Of a stretch of DNA of 31,252 nt, positions 16,499 through 24,410 are shown piece by piece. Origin of the DNA: RFSX01 sp964567435 (GTDB lineage: Bacteria; Bacteroidota; Bacteroidia; Chitinophagales; Saprospiraceae); the NCBI GenBank assembly GCA_964567435.1, contig CAZMMQ010000042.1, forward strand, positions 1-31,252. The letters are read 5' to 3'. Within the stretch, counting starts at the first letter, position 1, and every line of letters begins with the position of its first letter. The notes under the pieces are model-generated. The model searched no databases and was not told the DNA's origin. It saw nothing but the letters and a program-made list of their open reading frames with translations. Position numbers and translations under genes: made by a program.

Positions 16499-16895
16499 TT
16501 TATATTTTAAAATTGTTGACTTTGTTTCTTTGGCAAAGAAACTTGAGTATTGTGTTAAGGTGAAGTATGACTATGAAGGGGAATCAATTTTTAGAGGCAA
16601 AATTGAAAAGGTTATTCCATTTAGAGGTGTAATAAAATTTGATCAAGTAGAGTATGAGTTTTACTTTCATGGATTGGGAATTGATTTTAAATCTGACGAA
16701 AGAAAAATACATTACAATCACTACGCAGGTAAAGAAGGCTTAGGGGTATATTTTACTTTAAAAGCTCTATTTGAGGATCATAACTTTATAGCAACTAAAA
16801 AGGTAAAAGACGAATTTGATGATTTGATTCGAAAAAATATTATTAAAGAATGGATGCCTGAAATGTCACAGGGAAATGTGTTCTACTTGGTTTAA
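16491..16895 (+). CDS. Immunity protein for the ParB-like toxin (copy 1)
   Basis: The ATG at 16491 overlaps the toxin stop by eight bases, the usual toxin-immunity coupling, and is preferred to the longer TTG-initiated frame. The 134-residue soluble protein contains KYDYEGESIFRGKIEKV, VEYEFYFHGLGIDF and KEGLGVYFTLKALFED. The YxFHGxG motif is reminiscent of immunity-like DUF6896 proteins, but this is a by-eye resemblance. Role: to bind and neutralise the cognate toxin tip in the cytoplasm, inferred from position and size. Its stop overlaps the convergent XRE gene by four bases within the palindrome TTGGTTTAAACCAA (16887-16900). Confidence 0.75.
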   Translation: MNSLYFKIVDFVSLAKKLEYCVKVKYDYEGESIFRGKIEKVIPFRGVIKFDQVEYEFYFHGLGIDFKSDERKIHYNHYAGKEGLGVYFTLKALFEDHNFIATKKVKDEFDDLIRKNIIKEWMPEMSQGNVFYLV

Positions 16896-17242
16896 ACCAA
16901 TTGTTTCCTAAGCCCTTGTTTTAGAATAAAAGCATCAAGAAAGTCGATAACGGATTGTTTTAGATCATCATCGAGGTTCTGAGTTTTGATAAAATAATTA
17001 AGAAGCTCGCTATCATTAATTTGATTGCGGGCTTTTTCATTTTGTTTACCGTAGACAAGTTCATCCAACGAGATACCAAGAGCAGTAGCCATTTTTTGGG
17101 CTACTTCTAAGGATGGTACAGACTTACCTCTTTCATATCTGGACAAGTGAGTAACATGAACGCCTATATGTTGTGCAAAAGCTTCTTGAGAGAGTTTTTT
17201 CTCTGCTCTAAGTTCTTTAAGTCTTTTTCCAAAATCTTCCAT
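16892..17242 (-). CDS. XRE-family transcriptional regulator (copy 1)
   Basis: A 116-residue DNA-binding protein. The N-terminal Cro/CI-type helix-turn-helix covers about 5-62 (GKRLKELRAEKKLSQEAFAQ, HIGVHVTHLSRYERGKSVPS, ALGISLDELVYG). The C-terminal helical tail (LLNYFIKTQNLDDDLKQSVI) could mediate dimerisation. It is divergent from the primase gene and separated by a 181-bp regulatory region with repeated AAATGCT motifs, which suggests control of its own promoter and of the replication/integration operon, as CI-like repressors do in phage satellites. It is convergent with the immunity gene, with overlapping stops. Confidence 0.9.
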   Translation of the reverse strand: MEDFGKRLKELRAEKKLSQEAFAQHIGVHVTHLSRYERGKSVPSLEVAQKMATALGISLDELVYGKQNEKARNQINDSELLNYFIKTQNLDDDLKQSVIDFLDAFILKQGLRKQLV

Positions 17243-17423
17243 CTAAAATGCTTTAAATGCTTGTGTTATAAGGATAAATGCTATGCAAAGATATGTTTTA
17301 GCCATCGTAAAAGCTAATTGTTGATGTCAAGAGAAAGCACAATAGCTTGGATAATATAATCATATGTGCTATGTTTACCATCATATTTGCTTGGCGAATA
17401 TTTTTTGAAAATAATTATCATCG
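17243..17423. promoter_or_regulatory. Divergent control region with AAATGCT iterons (copy 1)
   Basis: AAATGCT occurs three times close to the XRE start (17246-17252, 17255-17261, 17276-17282), as expected for repeated repressor half-sites. Toward the primase, TTG at 17347-17349 and TATGTTTA at 17370-17377, separated by 20 bases, approximate the Bacteroidota sigma-ABfr promoter pattern (TTG then TAxxTTTG). The operator role is inferred. Confidence 0.45.
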
Positions 17424-19955
17424 ATGGAGATATCAGAGATAAAAGCACAATTAGGCATACTTGGACTACTCAAATCCTACTCTCTCACTCCCGACCGCAA
17501 CAAAAGAATCAACTGTCCCTTCCACGATGACAAGACACCGTCGATGCAAGTCTACCCAAAGACAAACACGGTTTACTGCTTCTCATCCAACTGCAAACTA
17601 CATGGAAAAGCTATCGATCAGATTGACTTCATCATGCACAAAGAGAGCTGCACTAAACATAAAGCCATCCTAAAAGCTAAAGAGCTACTCAATCATAAAC
17701 CACAAAACATGAATCAAGAACTAAGCTTGCAAGATCGATTTATACAAATGCGATCATCCTTATTGAAAAGTAAAAAAGCATTAAGCTATTTGTCAGGTAG
17801 AAATTTATCCAAAAATTTAGAGGTCGGTTTTAACAGCTATCAAAGTGGTTACAAGCAATTACAAAACTGTATCGTCTTTCCACTAAAAGACCAGAGCGGA
17901 AATGTTACAAGTCTATACGGAAGATCAATCTCAGATCTGAAAGGTTCAAATCATTACTATCTAAAAAACAGAAAAGGACTTTATCCAGGATATCCGTCTG
18001 CAGAAACAAAAACGATAGTTGTAACGGAGGCAGTAATCGACGCAACTACTTTACTGAATCACACAGAATACAAAGTATTGAGTTTGTTCGGCACAAACGG
18101 CTGGAATGAAGAACATACAAAATGCCTGTCGGAGCTTCCGGACTTAGAAGAAGTGATCTTCTTTTTTGATGGAGATGAAGCAGGAAGCAAAGCAATAGAG
18201 ACTTATTCGTTATTAGTCAAGACGATCAAGAACGGAGTTAAAATATCTAAAGTTGAAACACCACAAGGCGAAGACGTAAATAGTTTAGTAGTGAGTCATG
18301 AGTCAGAAATATTAAATCACTTAATCAAAGAAAGAATCTTTCTTTTTTCATCTGATCCGCGAAGCGATAAGAAAGAGCATAAAAATGAAAACTCGGAGTT
18401 AGATACAAGCAATTCGGAATATATTAAGTGGAGTAATTACAACTTAGATTTTACAGTAATCGGAGGTGTGGGTTTATATCCATTAGACAGATTAAAAGTG
18501 ACGTTGAAAATCAAACGACAAGATAGTGAAAGACCAATCCATAGTTTAAGACAGGCGATAGATTTATATCAAGATGATATGATAGAAAAGTTAGCGAGAA
18601 AGATAGCGGAACGATTAGAGATAGGAAGTAGTAAAGTACATGAATCACTATTAGAGTTGACAGGATTATTAGAACGATATCGAGAAATCCAAAACGAGAA
18701 GCGAAAGAAGAAGAAAGTAGAAATCAGAGAGCTAACACCACAAAGAATAGAAACTGCACAAGCTTTTTTAAGTGCTAAGAATCTGGATAAGCGAACGAAT
18801 GTTGCAATAGGAAAAACAGGGTTAATAGGAGAAGTAAAGAATCGAATGATATTATGGTATGTATTTACAAGTAGACTTAGAAAGCAGCCATTGCATGCAA
18901 TGTGTTTAGGAGCAAGTGGAACAGGAAAAACATATCTGCAAGAAAAGATTGGAGCCTTAATACCAAAGCATCAGAAAAAGGAAATCACAGCAATGAGTGA
19001 TAATGCAATGTACTACTTTGATGAAAAAGAGTTGGTTCACAAGCTGTTATTAATCGAGGATCTGGACGGAGCGAACGAACAGAAAATCTTATATGCTTTA
19101 CGAGAATTAATGAGTAAAAAATACATCAGTAAGACGATCGTAATTAAAGACAGCAAGGGAAATCTAAAGACGATCACCTTAGAAGTTCGAGGACCTATTT
19201 GCTTGGCAGGAACGACAACAAGAGAACGATTGTACGAAGACAACTCTAACCGATCTTTACTTATATATCTGGACAACTCGAAAGGACAGCGACAGCGAAT
19301 AATGGACTACCAAAGAAAGGAAAGTGCCGGAAAAATCAACAAGTATAAAGAAGCTGAAATGGTGGAGTTTATGCAAGATGTTCAAAGTGTATTGAAGCCA
19401 ATAAAAGTAGTGAATCCATATGCCGAACTGTTGATCATACCAGAGCAAGTTTTTAAGCCACTAAGGACGAATAGTCATTACTTACAGTTCATAGAATCAG
19501 TAACATTTTACCATCAATATCAGCGAGAAAAGAAGCAAGATCAAAGAGGCGGTAGATATATAGAAACGACGATAGAAGATATAGAAATAGCGAATGAATT
19601 ATTGAAGGAAGTGTTGCTGGCCAAGAGCGATGAACTAACTAAAGCCACAAGACGATTTTATGAAATGCTACAAGGGTTTTTAAGCAGAGAAAAGAAGGAA
19701 AGTTTTTATAGTGGTGAGATCAGAAGAGCTTACAGAATGACACCTGCGACAGTTGGCAGGCATCTAAAAATATTAGCGAAATATGGTTACGTAAAAGTTG
19801 TAGGAGGCGGCAAAAAGAAAGGCTATGAATATGAGTTGGAAAAGAAAGTTGATGACCTAAGAAGTAGAATTACAACGGCTTTAGACGAAGTTTTGGCAAA
19901 GATTAAAAAGAGTAAGTCTCTCAGTCTCTCAACTGTATCTCAAAAGTTAAAATGA
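17424..19955 (+). CDS. CHC2-Toprim primase / helicase-like replication protein (copy 1)
   Basis: 843 residues in one chain. A CHC2 zinc finger is at about 27-62 (CPFHDDKTPS... YCFSSNCKLHG; Cys31, His34, Cys52, Cys57). A Toprim domain is at about 195-285, with catalytic Glu202 in TEAVIDATT and Asp249/Asp251 in FFDGDEAG. Next is a P-loop ATPase with Walker A GASGTGKT (496-503) and Walker B LLLIEDLDG (about 541-549). A C-terminal winged helix follows (about 763-795, IRRAYRMTPATVGRHLKILA). The combination is a DnaG-like primase fused to a helicase/loader-type ATPase, expected to start element replication after excision. It is the first gene of the rightward operon with the recombinases. The lack of a polymerase implies use of the host replisome. 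Start ATG is clear. Confidence 0.88.
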   Translation: MEISEIKAQLGILGLLKSYSLTPDRNKRINCPFHDDKTPSMQVYPKTNTVYCFSSNCKLHGKAIDQIDFIMHKESCTKHKAILKAKELLNHKPQNMNQELSLQDRFIQMRSSLLKSKKALSYLSGRNLSKNLEVGFNSYQSGYKQLQNCIVFPLKDQSGNVTSLYGRSISDLKGSNHYYLKNRKGLYPGYPSAETKTIVVTEAVIDATTLLNHTEYKVLSLFGTNGWNEEHTKCLSELPDLEEVIFFFDGDEAGSKAIETYSLLVKTIKNGVKISKVETPQGEDVNSLVVSHESEILNHLIKERIFLFSSDPRSDKKEHKNENSELDTSNSEYIKWSNYNLDFTVIGGVGLYPLDRLKVTLKIKRQDSERPIHSLRQAIDLYQDDMIEKLARKIAERLEIGSSKVHESLLELTGLLERYREIQNEKRKKKKVEIRELTPQRIETAQAFLSAKNLDKRTNVAIGKTGLIGEVKNRMILWYVFTSRLRKQPLHAMCLGASGTGKTYLQEKIGALIPKHQKKEITAMSDNAMYYFDEKELVHKLLLIEDLDGANEQKILYALRELMSKKYISKTIVIKDSKGNLKTITLEVRGPICLAGTTTRERLYEDNSNRSLLIYLDNSKGQRQRIMDYQRKESAGKINKYKEAEMVEFMQDVQSVLKPIKVVNPYAELLIIPEQVFKPLRTNSHYLQFIESVTFYHQYQREKKQDQRGGRYIETTIEDIEIANELLKEVLLAKSDELTKATRRFYEMLQGFLSREKKESFYSGEIRRAYRMTPATVGRHLKILAKYGYVKVVGGGKKKGYEYELEKKVDDLRSRITTALDEVLAKIKKSKSLSLSTVSQKLK

Positions 19956-20013
19956 GATACTGGAACATATGATAATCAATAAGTTAAGGTAAGTATCTCA
20001 ATGGAAATCAAAA

Positions 20014-20835
20014 ATGGTAGGCAGGGAACTATTACAAGGATTTACAGAATGGTTAATCAGACTAAACTACTCTAAGAAAAGTGTCCAGGAAAGGAGTCGA
20101 CAATTAGAAACTTACCTCAATTGGAAAGAGCAGAATTCAAATCAAAGTATAGAAGATTACAACAAGTGGTTACATGACAAGCCATTGAAATCAAAGACTA
20201 TAGTCGGTTATATCGGAGCATTAAAACTATGCAATCAATACTTAGAGAATCATGGCCATCAACCGATCATGACAAGTAAAATCATAATAGGGAAAGACTT
20301 AGAAATAAGTAGAAATATCCTTAGTGAAGAACAGATTAAGGTGCTTTATGATAGTTGTAACGATGACTTATATGGTATGAGAGATAGAGTGATAATAGCT
20401 GTGTTTTATGGCTGTGGTTTAAGATGTAGAGAAGGAGCAAATTTAGAGCAAAGAGATATAGATTTTAAGAGTGGATTGTTACACGTCAGAAAAGGGAAAG
20501 GCTACAAAGAAAGATATGTTCCAATGAGTCCAGGAGTGATGAAAGAACTAAAGCAATGGTTAGAAAATGGACAACAGTTTTTTAGTATTAAAACAAACTT
20601 AATCATACCAAGTAGAACAGGAAAGGTAATAGGCTGCCATGGCTTAACCAGACGAGTAAAAATGATGTGTGAGAAATCTAAAATCAAGAATCCAATTAGT
20701 TTGCATGGATTACGTCATAGCATAGCTACACATTTATTAGATAGTGGAATGAGTATAGAAAAGATAGGACAGTTTTTAGGACACAGTAGTTTAGAGACAA
20801 CTCAGATTTATACAAGGGTTGGAGATGGAATTTAG
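20014..20835 (+). CDS. Tyrosine recombinase Int1, catalytically complete (copy 1)
   Basis: A 273-residue XerC/D-like site-specific recombinase. An N-terminal SAM-like core-binding domain (about 5-90, FTEWLIRLNYSKKSVQERSR) is followed by the catalytic domain with Arg137 (GCGLRCREG), His231-x-x-Arg234 (HGLRHS), His257 (LGHSS) and the nucleophile Tyr266 (QIYTR). All signature residues are therefore present. It is the best candidate for the enzyme that recombines the 26-bp cores during integration and excision. It lies 58 bases after the primase gene and overlaps the next recombinase by 11 bases, so the pair is probably coupled. Confidence 0.92.
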   Translation: MVGRELLQGFTEWLIRLNYSKKSVQERSRQLETYLNWKEQNSNQSIEDYNKWLHDKPLKSKTIVGYIGALKLCNQYLENHGHQPIMTSKIIIGKDLEISRNILSEEQIKVLYDSCNDDLYGMRDRVIIAVFYGCGLRCREGANLEQRDIDFKSGLLHVRKGKGYKERYVPMSPGVMKELKQWLENGQQFFSIKTNLIIPSRTGKVIGCHGLTRRVKMMCEKSKIKNPISLHGLRHSIATHLLDSGMSIEKIGQFLGHSSLETTQIYTRVGDGI

Positions 20836-21676
20836 AGAATATTTAGAGCGAAAGAACTTAGCCGAGAAGGGAATCTATAGAAGAAATAGATTAGTAGAAA
20901 GATGGTTGAAATGGTTACCAAAATCAATAGAGGAATTAAACTATCAAGACTTATTAAATTATATCGAGAAGCTACAGAAAGAAGAAAAGACTATCAGCCA
21001 TATCAATGCAGTACTCTTAGGAATCAGTGATTATTACAATTACAAGAAGCTGCCAAACTTAGCCATCAATACCAGATTAAAAGGACAAGTAACTAAAGCA
21101 ATATCGAATCCATTAACAGCAGAACAGTTAGAAGAAATCTACAAGGTTTTTGAGGGAAATGAGTTAGAGAAAGTGATTTTAGGATTAATGATTTATCAAG
21201 GATTAGAGCAGAGTGATTTTATAACTATAGAAACCAAAGACATCAATTTAGAGAAAGGAGCGATATACATACCATCAAGAAAAGAGAGGAGAAGTAGAAC
21301 TTTAAGATTAGAGTCACATCAGATCTTACAACTACAAAATTTTATTTTTTCACTTGAGTCGGGAAGCCCCGACAGGCAATTAAAGACAACTGAGAAAGCG
21401 TTCTCACCTTACAATGACAACCCGAATCATTTTAATTATTTGTTGAGAAAATTGACAAAGGAATTAAAGAAGCAGATTAGAGAAAAGTTAGAAATAGAAG
21501 TTATTAAGTTGAGCCATTTAAGACAATCAAGAATAGCTATTTGGGTTAAAAAAGAGGGCATCAGAAAAGGACAATACAAAGCAGGTTTTAGAAGAGTAAT
21601 GAGTGCAGAGAAGTATTTAAAAGCAGATCTAACAGACTTGAAAAATGAGATAAAGAAACATCATCCGTTTAAATAG
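20825..21676 (+). CDS. Tyrosine recombinase-like partner Int2, degenerate active site (copy 1)
   Basis: 283 residues from the ATG at 20825 (a TTG six bases earlier is possible). It has the two-domain layout of tyrosine recombinases, but the active-site boxes are altered: box I reads YQGLEQSDF where GLRxxE is expected (no Arg), box II is LSHLRQSRIA (Arg kept, His shifted), and the HxxxxxxxxY box is AGFRRVMSAEKYL (His changed to Phe, Tyr kept). Recombinase pairs in which one partner is non-canonical occur in Bacteroidota, where the partner may help with synapsis, directionality or DNA binding. A role as accessory subunit or excision partner is inferred. The codons overlap Int1. Confidence 0.8.
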   Translation: MEFREYLERKNLAEKGIYRRNRLVERWLKWLPKSIEELNYQDLLNYIEKLQKEEKTISHINAVLLGISDYYNYKKLPNLAINTRLKGQVTKAISNPLTAEQLEEIYKVFEGNELEKVILGLMIYQGLEQSDFITIETKDINLEKGAIYIPSRKERRSRTLRLESHQILQLQNFIFSLESGSPDRQLKTTEKAFSPYNDNPNHFNYLLRKLTKELKKQIREKLEIEVIKLSHLRQSRIAIWVKKEGIRKGQYKAGFRRVMSAEKYLKADLTDLKNEIKKHHPFK

Positions 21677-21722
21677 CAGAGTTAAATGTTTAACTTGTGA
21701 TATCAAGATGAGATTATAAAGA

Positions 21723-22265
21723 ATGAAGAAAGAAACAGACATAACAGAAGGAATAGTTATCAGTAAAATCAGAATGATACGAGGTCATAAAGTAATGTTG
21801 GATAGCGACTTAGCAGAACTGTATGAAGTAGAAACAAGAGTTTTGAATCAGCAAGTGAAGAGAAATATCAAACGGTTCCCTGAGGACTTCATGTTCCAAT
21901 TAAGTAAAGAAGAGTTCGATAACTTGAAATCACAAAATGTGACATCAAGTTGGGGAGGAAGAAGAAAAGCACCATATGCATTTACAGAGCATGGCGTATT
22001 GATGTTATCAAGTGTATTGAAAAGTGATAAAGCAATAGCGGTTAATATTAGAATAGTGAGAGTGTTTACAAGAATGCGTGAATTACTATTACATCATAAA
22101 GACTTGGTGTTGAAAATGGAGCAGATAGAAAGAAGTGTAAGTGGCCAAGGTCACGAAATCAAAGTTCTCTTTGAATACATAAAGAAACTTATCGAATCTA
22201 AAGAGCAAGAAGAAGAGCAGGAATCAAGAAAGAGAATTGGTTACAAAACAAAGAAAGATAAGTAG
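21723..22265 (+). CDS. ORF6N domain protein (copy 1)
   Basis: A 180-residue protein with an ORF6N DNA-binding domain at about 10-95: IRGHKVMLDSDLAELYEVET, VKRNIKRFPEDFMFQLSKEE, then RRKAPYAFTEHGVLML and SDKAIAVNIRIVRVFTRMRE. The C-terminus is a charged coiled coil ending in a basic tail. ORF6N/KilA-N proteins are typical of phages and mobile elements and are presumed regulators. It is last in the rightward operon, 46 bases after Int2, and immediately precedes the element's long non-coding region, where it could bind. Confidence 0.9.
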   Translation: MKKETDITEGIVISKIRMIRGHKVMLDSDLAELYEVETRVLNQQVKRNIKRFPEDFMFQLSKEEFDNLKSQNVTSSWGGRRKAPYAFTEHGVLMLSSVLKSDKAIAVNIRIVRVFTRMRELLLHHKDLVLKMEQIERSVSGQGHEIKVLFEYIKKLIESKEQEEEQESRKRIGYKTKKDK

Positions 22266-23243
22266 TAGCCTACTCCCTTCGGTCGTAGAAGATTGTTTCA
22301 TTGATCAGCTTAGCTCAAATCTTCCCACGGATCAAATGCCACCCGCAAGCAGAGAAGCGGCGTTCGTCGGGTTCCCTTGCATCATATATCCTGCCAGAGC
22401 ACTACGTTGGCTCACAGGAGCTTCCTAGCGTCAGCACCTTTGTCATGATATATGACGACTGCGGTCAGCTCCTCACAGTAGTTCCCAGTCTGCATACAGA
22501 CTATGCTTGCACTACGATAAATCTCCGTTCCAGTTCGCTAACGCCATAGACTGTCTACATCCTTCCACTACTAATTATTTGGCGGACTGCTAAACTCACT
22601 CGGCTGCATGATTTATTTTATAGTTCGTTCCGCTATCGCTTCACTGTTTATTTAAAGGTATCATTTGCTGCACCCTCAAAAGCTCAACGCCTCGTCATTC
22701 CATACGCTTCACCAGCCTTAAAATCTAAGCTCAAAGCCAAGCACAGTCTGGCTGTCGCTATTCCATTCCTCGAATCAGCAGCAACTTCGCCTCCGTGCCT
22801 CTACGAGTCGGCACTCCCGGCTCACACCTCGTTCGTGTCCGCAGTCGTCCGCCCCCACGAATGCTCTGCTCGCTGAAGGCTCTTTCTCTGCTTTTAGCTC
22901 AACACAAACAAAAGGCTAAACACAATCCTCCCACTAAAAAACAAACCCGAACGGCAAAGGTAGGCTTCCCACGGATAGCTCAATGGAGCTCTGGCAGCAC
23001 TCAAAGCTATGCAGCTCCTCCATTGATCTATCGCCACCCAAAAAGAGTTGCCTATCGGTTTTGTTTTTGCTCATGCTCTGGCTAAACTCAAGCACAGTAC
23101 TAAATCAAAGCTTATTTTTTTCAATTGAAAACCCTTCAAATGAAAAAGAAAAGTATGAAATACATATCTTGCGAAAGTTGAAAAATAGAAGTTTAAAATA
23201 TCGAGCGATTAGAGAAATAAAAGCACTGTTGAAAATCTGTGCC
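22266..23243. other. About 1 kb non-coding region of the element (copy 1)
   Basis: No credible protein-coding gene on either strand; the short open frames look random. Composition changes sharply at 22266: the upstream genes are purine-rich and A/T-rich on the plus strand, while this region is visibly C/T-rich and higher in G+C. It contains CTTCCCACGGAT twice (22321-22332 and 22965-22976), a hairpin with arms TCAATGGAG (22980-22988) and CTCCATTGA (23018-23026), AAGCACAGT twice, and many small G/C stems such as CCTTCGG. Candidates are a replication origin, a structured non-coding RNA (probably minus-strand, given the skew) or a recombination control region. It returns to A/T-rich DNA near 23105. 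Confidence 0.6.
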
Positions 23244-23268
23244 ATGGCTCTGAAATGGACATTGAAAA
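23125..23268. repeat. Four TTGAAAA direct repeats near the right end
   Basis: TTGAAAA occurs at 23125, 23178, 23229 and 23262, spaced 53, 51 and 33 bases, all within 165 bases of the core at 23286. Tyrosine recombinases bind repeated arm-type sites near attP, so this is a candidate. The stretch is A/T-rich, and seven-base matches can arise by chance. Confidence 0.3.
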
Positions 23269-24410
23269 AAGTGTGCAAGGATACGCCGGTGTTAGTCGCC
23301 AATAAAAATTATAACAGCTCAGATAATCCGTTCAAAATATCTAATGCAAAATCCTTAGCTGTTGCAGCTGCAATGCCGATTGTTGCTGTGCCGATACAAG
23401 AAGTTCAACTTTTAGATTATGCTGTGGCTCATGAAACAGTTAACTCAACTTATGGATTAACGGCAAGTACGGACGACGATATTTATTTAGGACTCTTAGA
23501 TAAAGATCCATACACAAGTGATCAACAGAGAGAAAGAGACGAGTATGAAATCAATGATACAGATTGGAATGAAGTTGTGTTCGAAGAAGTAAATGGTGGA
23601 TCAACTGCAAAACTCGCTTTGCATATTCATTGGATTGAAAAACAATCTTATGAAATTGATGCAGTAGTAAATTTAGATTTACCAGAAATGGGAATATCTG
23701 GACCTTTTAGAATAACATCTATCAAGCATATATTACCACAAAAGAAACCTGCCGATGATGACGAAGCTGACGATTACGATTACAAGCCAGTAACAGGGTT
23801 ATTTATACATGAAGCATCCGATGTTTGGAAGATCAAGTTTGACAATGGAGAAGAACTTGGTGTAACTCATAATCACCCAATTTATTCTACGACAATTGGA
23901 GACTGGCAATTTGCTGGAATGCTATCAATTGGTGAAGAGGTTCTAACTAAAGATGGAGGCGCTAAAGTTGTATCGAAAAAAATAGATCAATCTCAGCAAG
24001 TTTACAATCTTGAGATAAAGGACTATCATAACTTTTTGGTTAATGAGTCTGGTATTGTTGTTCATAATAATGGCTTATGTTCATTTCTAAAATCGCTATT
24101 TACCAAGTATTCAAAATGGCATAAAGCAGAACCAGATTGGGGATTAAATGATAGCTTCGTTGATGAGGTAATGGTAAAAATGGTGAATGATCCAACAAGT
24201 ATACAGGCGGTCACCACTGTTACCCACAATGGCAAGACATATCTTATAGAAGGACACCATAGATTAAGGGCTGCCAAAAGATTGAAAACTGAACAAGGAG
24301 TTGATTTTGAACTAAATCATATGGACATACATCCTGACCATATAGGAACTGTAACACCTTACAATAACATTGACGAATTTATTCAAAACACATTCCTGCC
24401 TGATGAATAG
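23244..24410 (+). CDS. Headless HINT-ParB-like toxin cassette at the inter-copy junction
   Basis: From the core onward this is identical to the toxin gene at 15374-16498. Upstream, the host N-terminal region is replaced by the element's own right end, which reads in frame into HINT: MALKWTLKKVCKDTPVLVAN from an ATG at 23244. The frame stays open back to about 22983, but no better start is seen. The resulting protein would be 388 residues, lacking any export or trafficking domain. Cys11 lies two residues closer to the TPVLV block than the HINT nucleophile does in the upstream copy, so splicing competence is doubtful. It is either a silent donor cassette or an intracellularly expressed toxin needing the adjacent immunity protein. 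Confidence 0.55.
   Translation: MALKWTLKKVCKDTPVLVANKNYNSSDNPFKISNAKSLAVAAAMPIVAVPIQEVQLLDYAVAHETVNSTYGLTASTDDDIYLGLLDKDPYTSDQQRERDEYEINDTDWNEVVFEEVNGGSTAKLALHIHWIEKQSYEIDAVVNLDLPEMGISGPFRITSIKHILPQKKPADDDEADDYDYKPVTGLFIHEASDVWKIKFDNGEELGVTHNHPIYSTTIGDWQFAGMLSIGEEVLTKDGGAKVVSKKIDQSQQVYNLEIKDYHNFLVNESGIVVHNNGLCSFLKSLFTKYSKWHKAEPDWGLNDSFVDEVMVKMVNDPTSIQAVTTVTHNGKTYLIEGHHRLRAAKRLKTEQGVDFELNHMDIHPDHIGTVTPYNNIDEFIQNTFLPDE
23286..23311 (+). repeat. Inter-copy attachment core
   Basis: The same 26 bases as at 15374. Its left flank is the element right end (GATACG) and its right flank is the element left end (TAACAGC), so this junction has the structure expected of attP in a circularised element. Confidence 0.75.

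Larger units (their letters stand above)
15374..23285 (+). mobile_element. 7,912-bp toxin-tip integrative element, copy 1
   Basis: The unit repeats at an offset of exactly 7,912 bases, as judged from identical genes and spacing. Order: 3' part of a HINT domain plus toxin tip, overlapping immunity gene, convergent XRE gene, divergent primase/helicase, two overlapping tyrosine recombinases, ORF6N protein, about 1 kb of non-coding DNA, then a right end that abuts another core. The ends are defined by the 26-bp core shared with two other positions. Gene content (repressor divergent from a primase, integrase, one cargo module, no virion genes) resembles phage satellites such as PICIs, or small replicating integrative elements. 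Cargo placement is unusual: the toxin tip sits at the att end, in frame with the target gene. Confidence 0.8.

Noticed and set aside
22795..23085. Open frame of 96 codons in the element's non-coding block (MPLRVGTPGSHLVRV...)
   Set aside because: Composition is unlike the element's genes: Pro/Arg/Ser-rich with no recognisable domain, and it overlaps hairpins and other random frames. It repeats at 30707 only because the whole unit repeats.
22983..23243. Long upstream extension of the headless toxin ORF as a true N-terminus
   Set aside because: The stretch MELWQHSKLCSSSIDLSPPK runs through the hairpin of the non-coding block and has no domain or signal peptide. The ATG at 23244 is a more economical start.
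15374..23285. Simple segmental duplication by homologous recombination
   Set aside because: It would not by itself explain recombinase and primase genes in the unit, identity limited to 26 bases at the outer flanks, or the in-frame rejoining of the flanks. It remains possible as the cause of the second copy.
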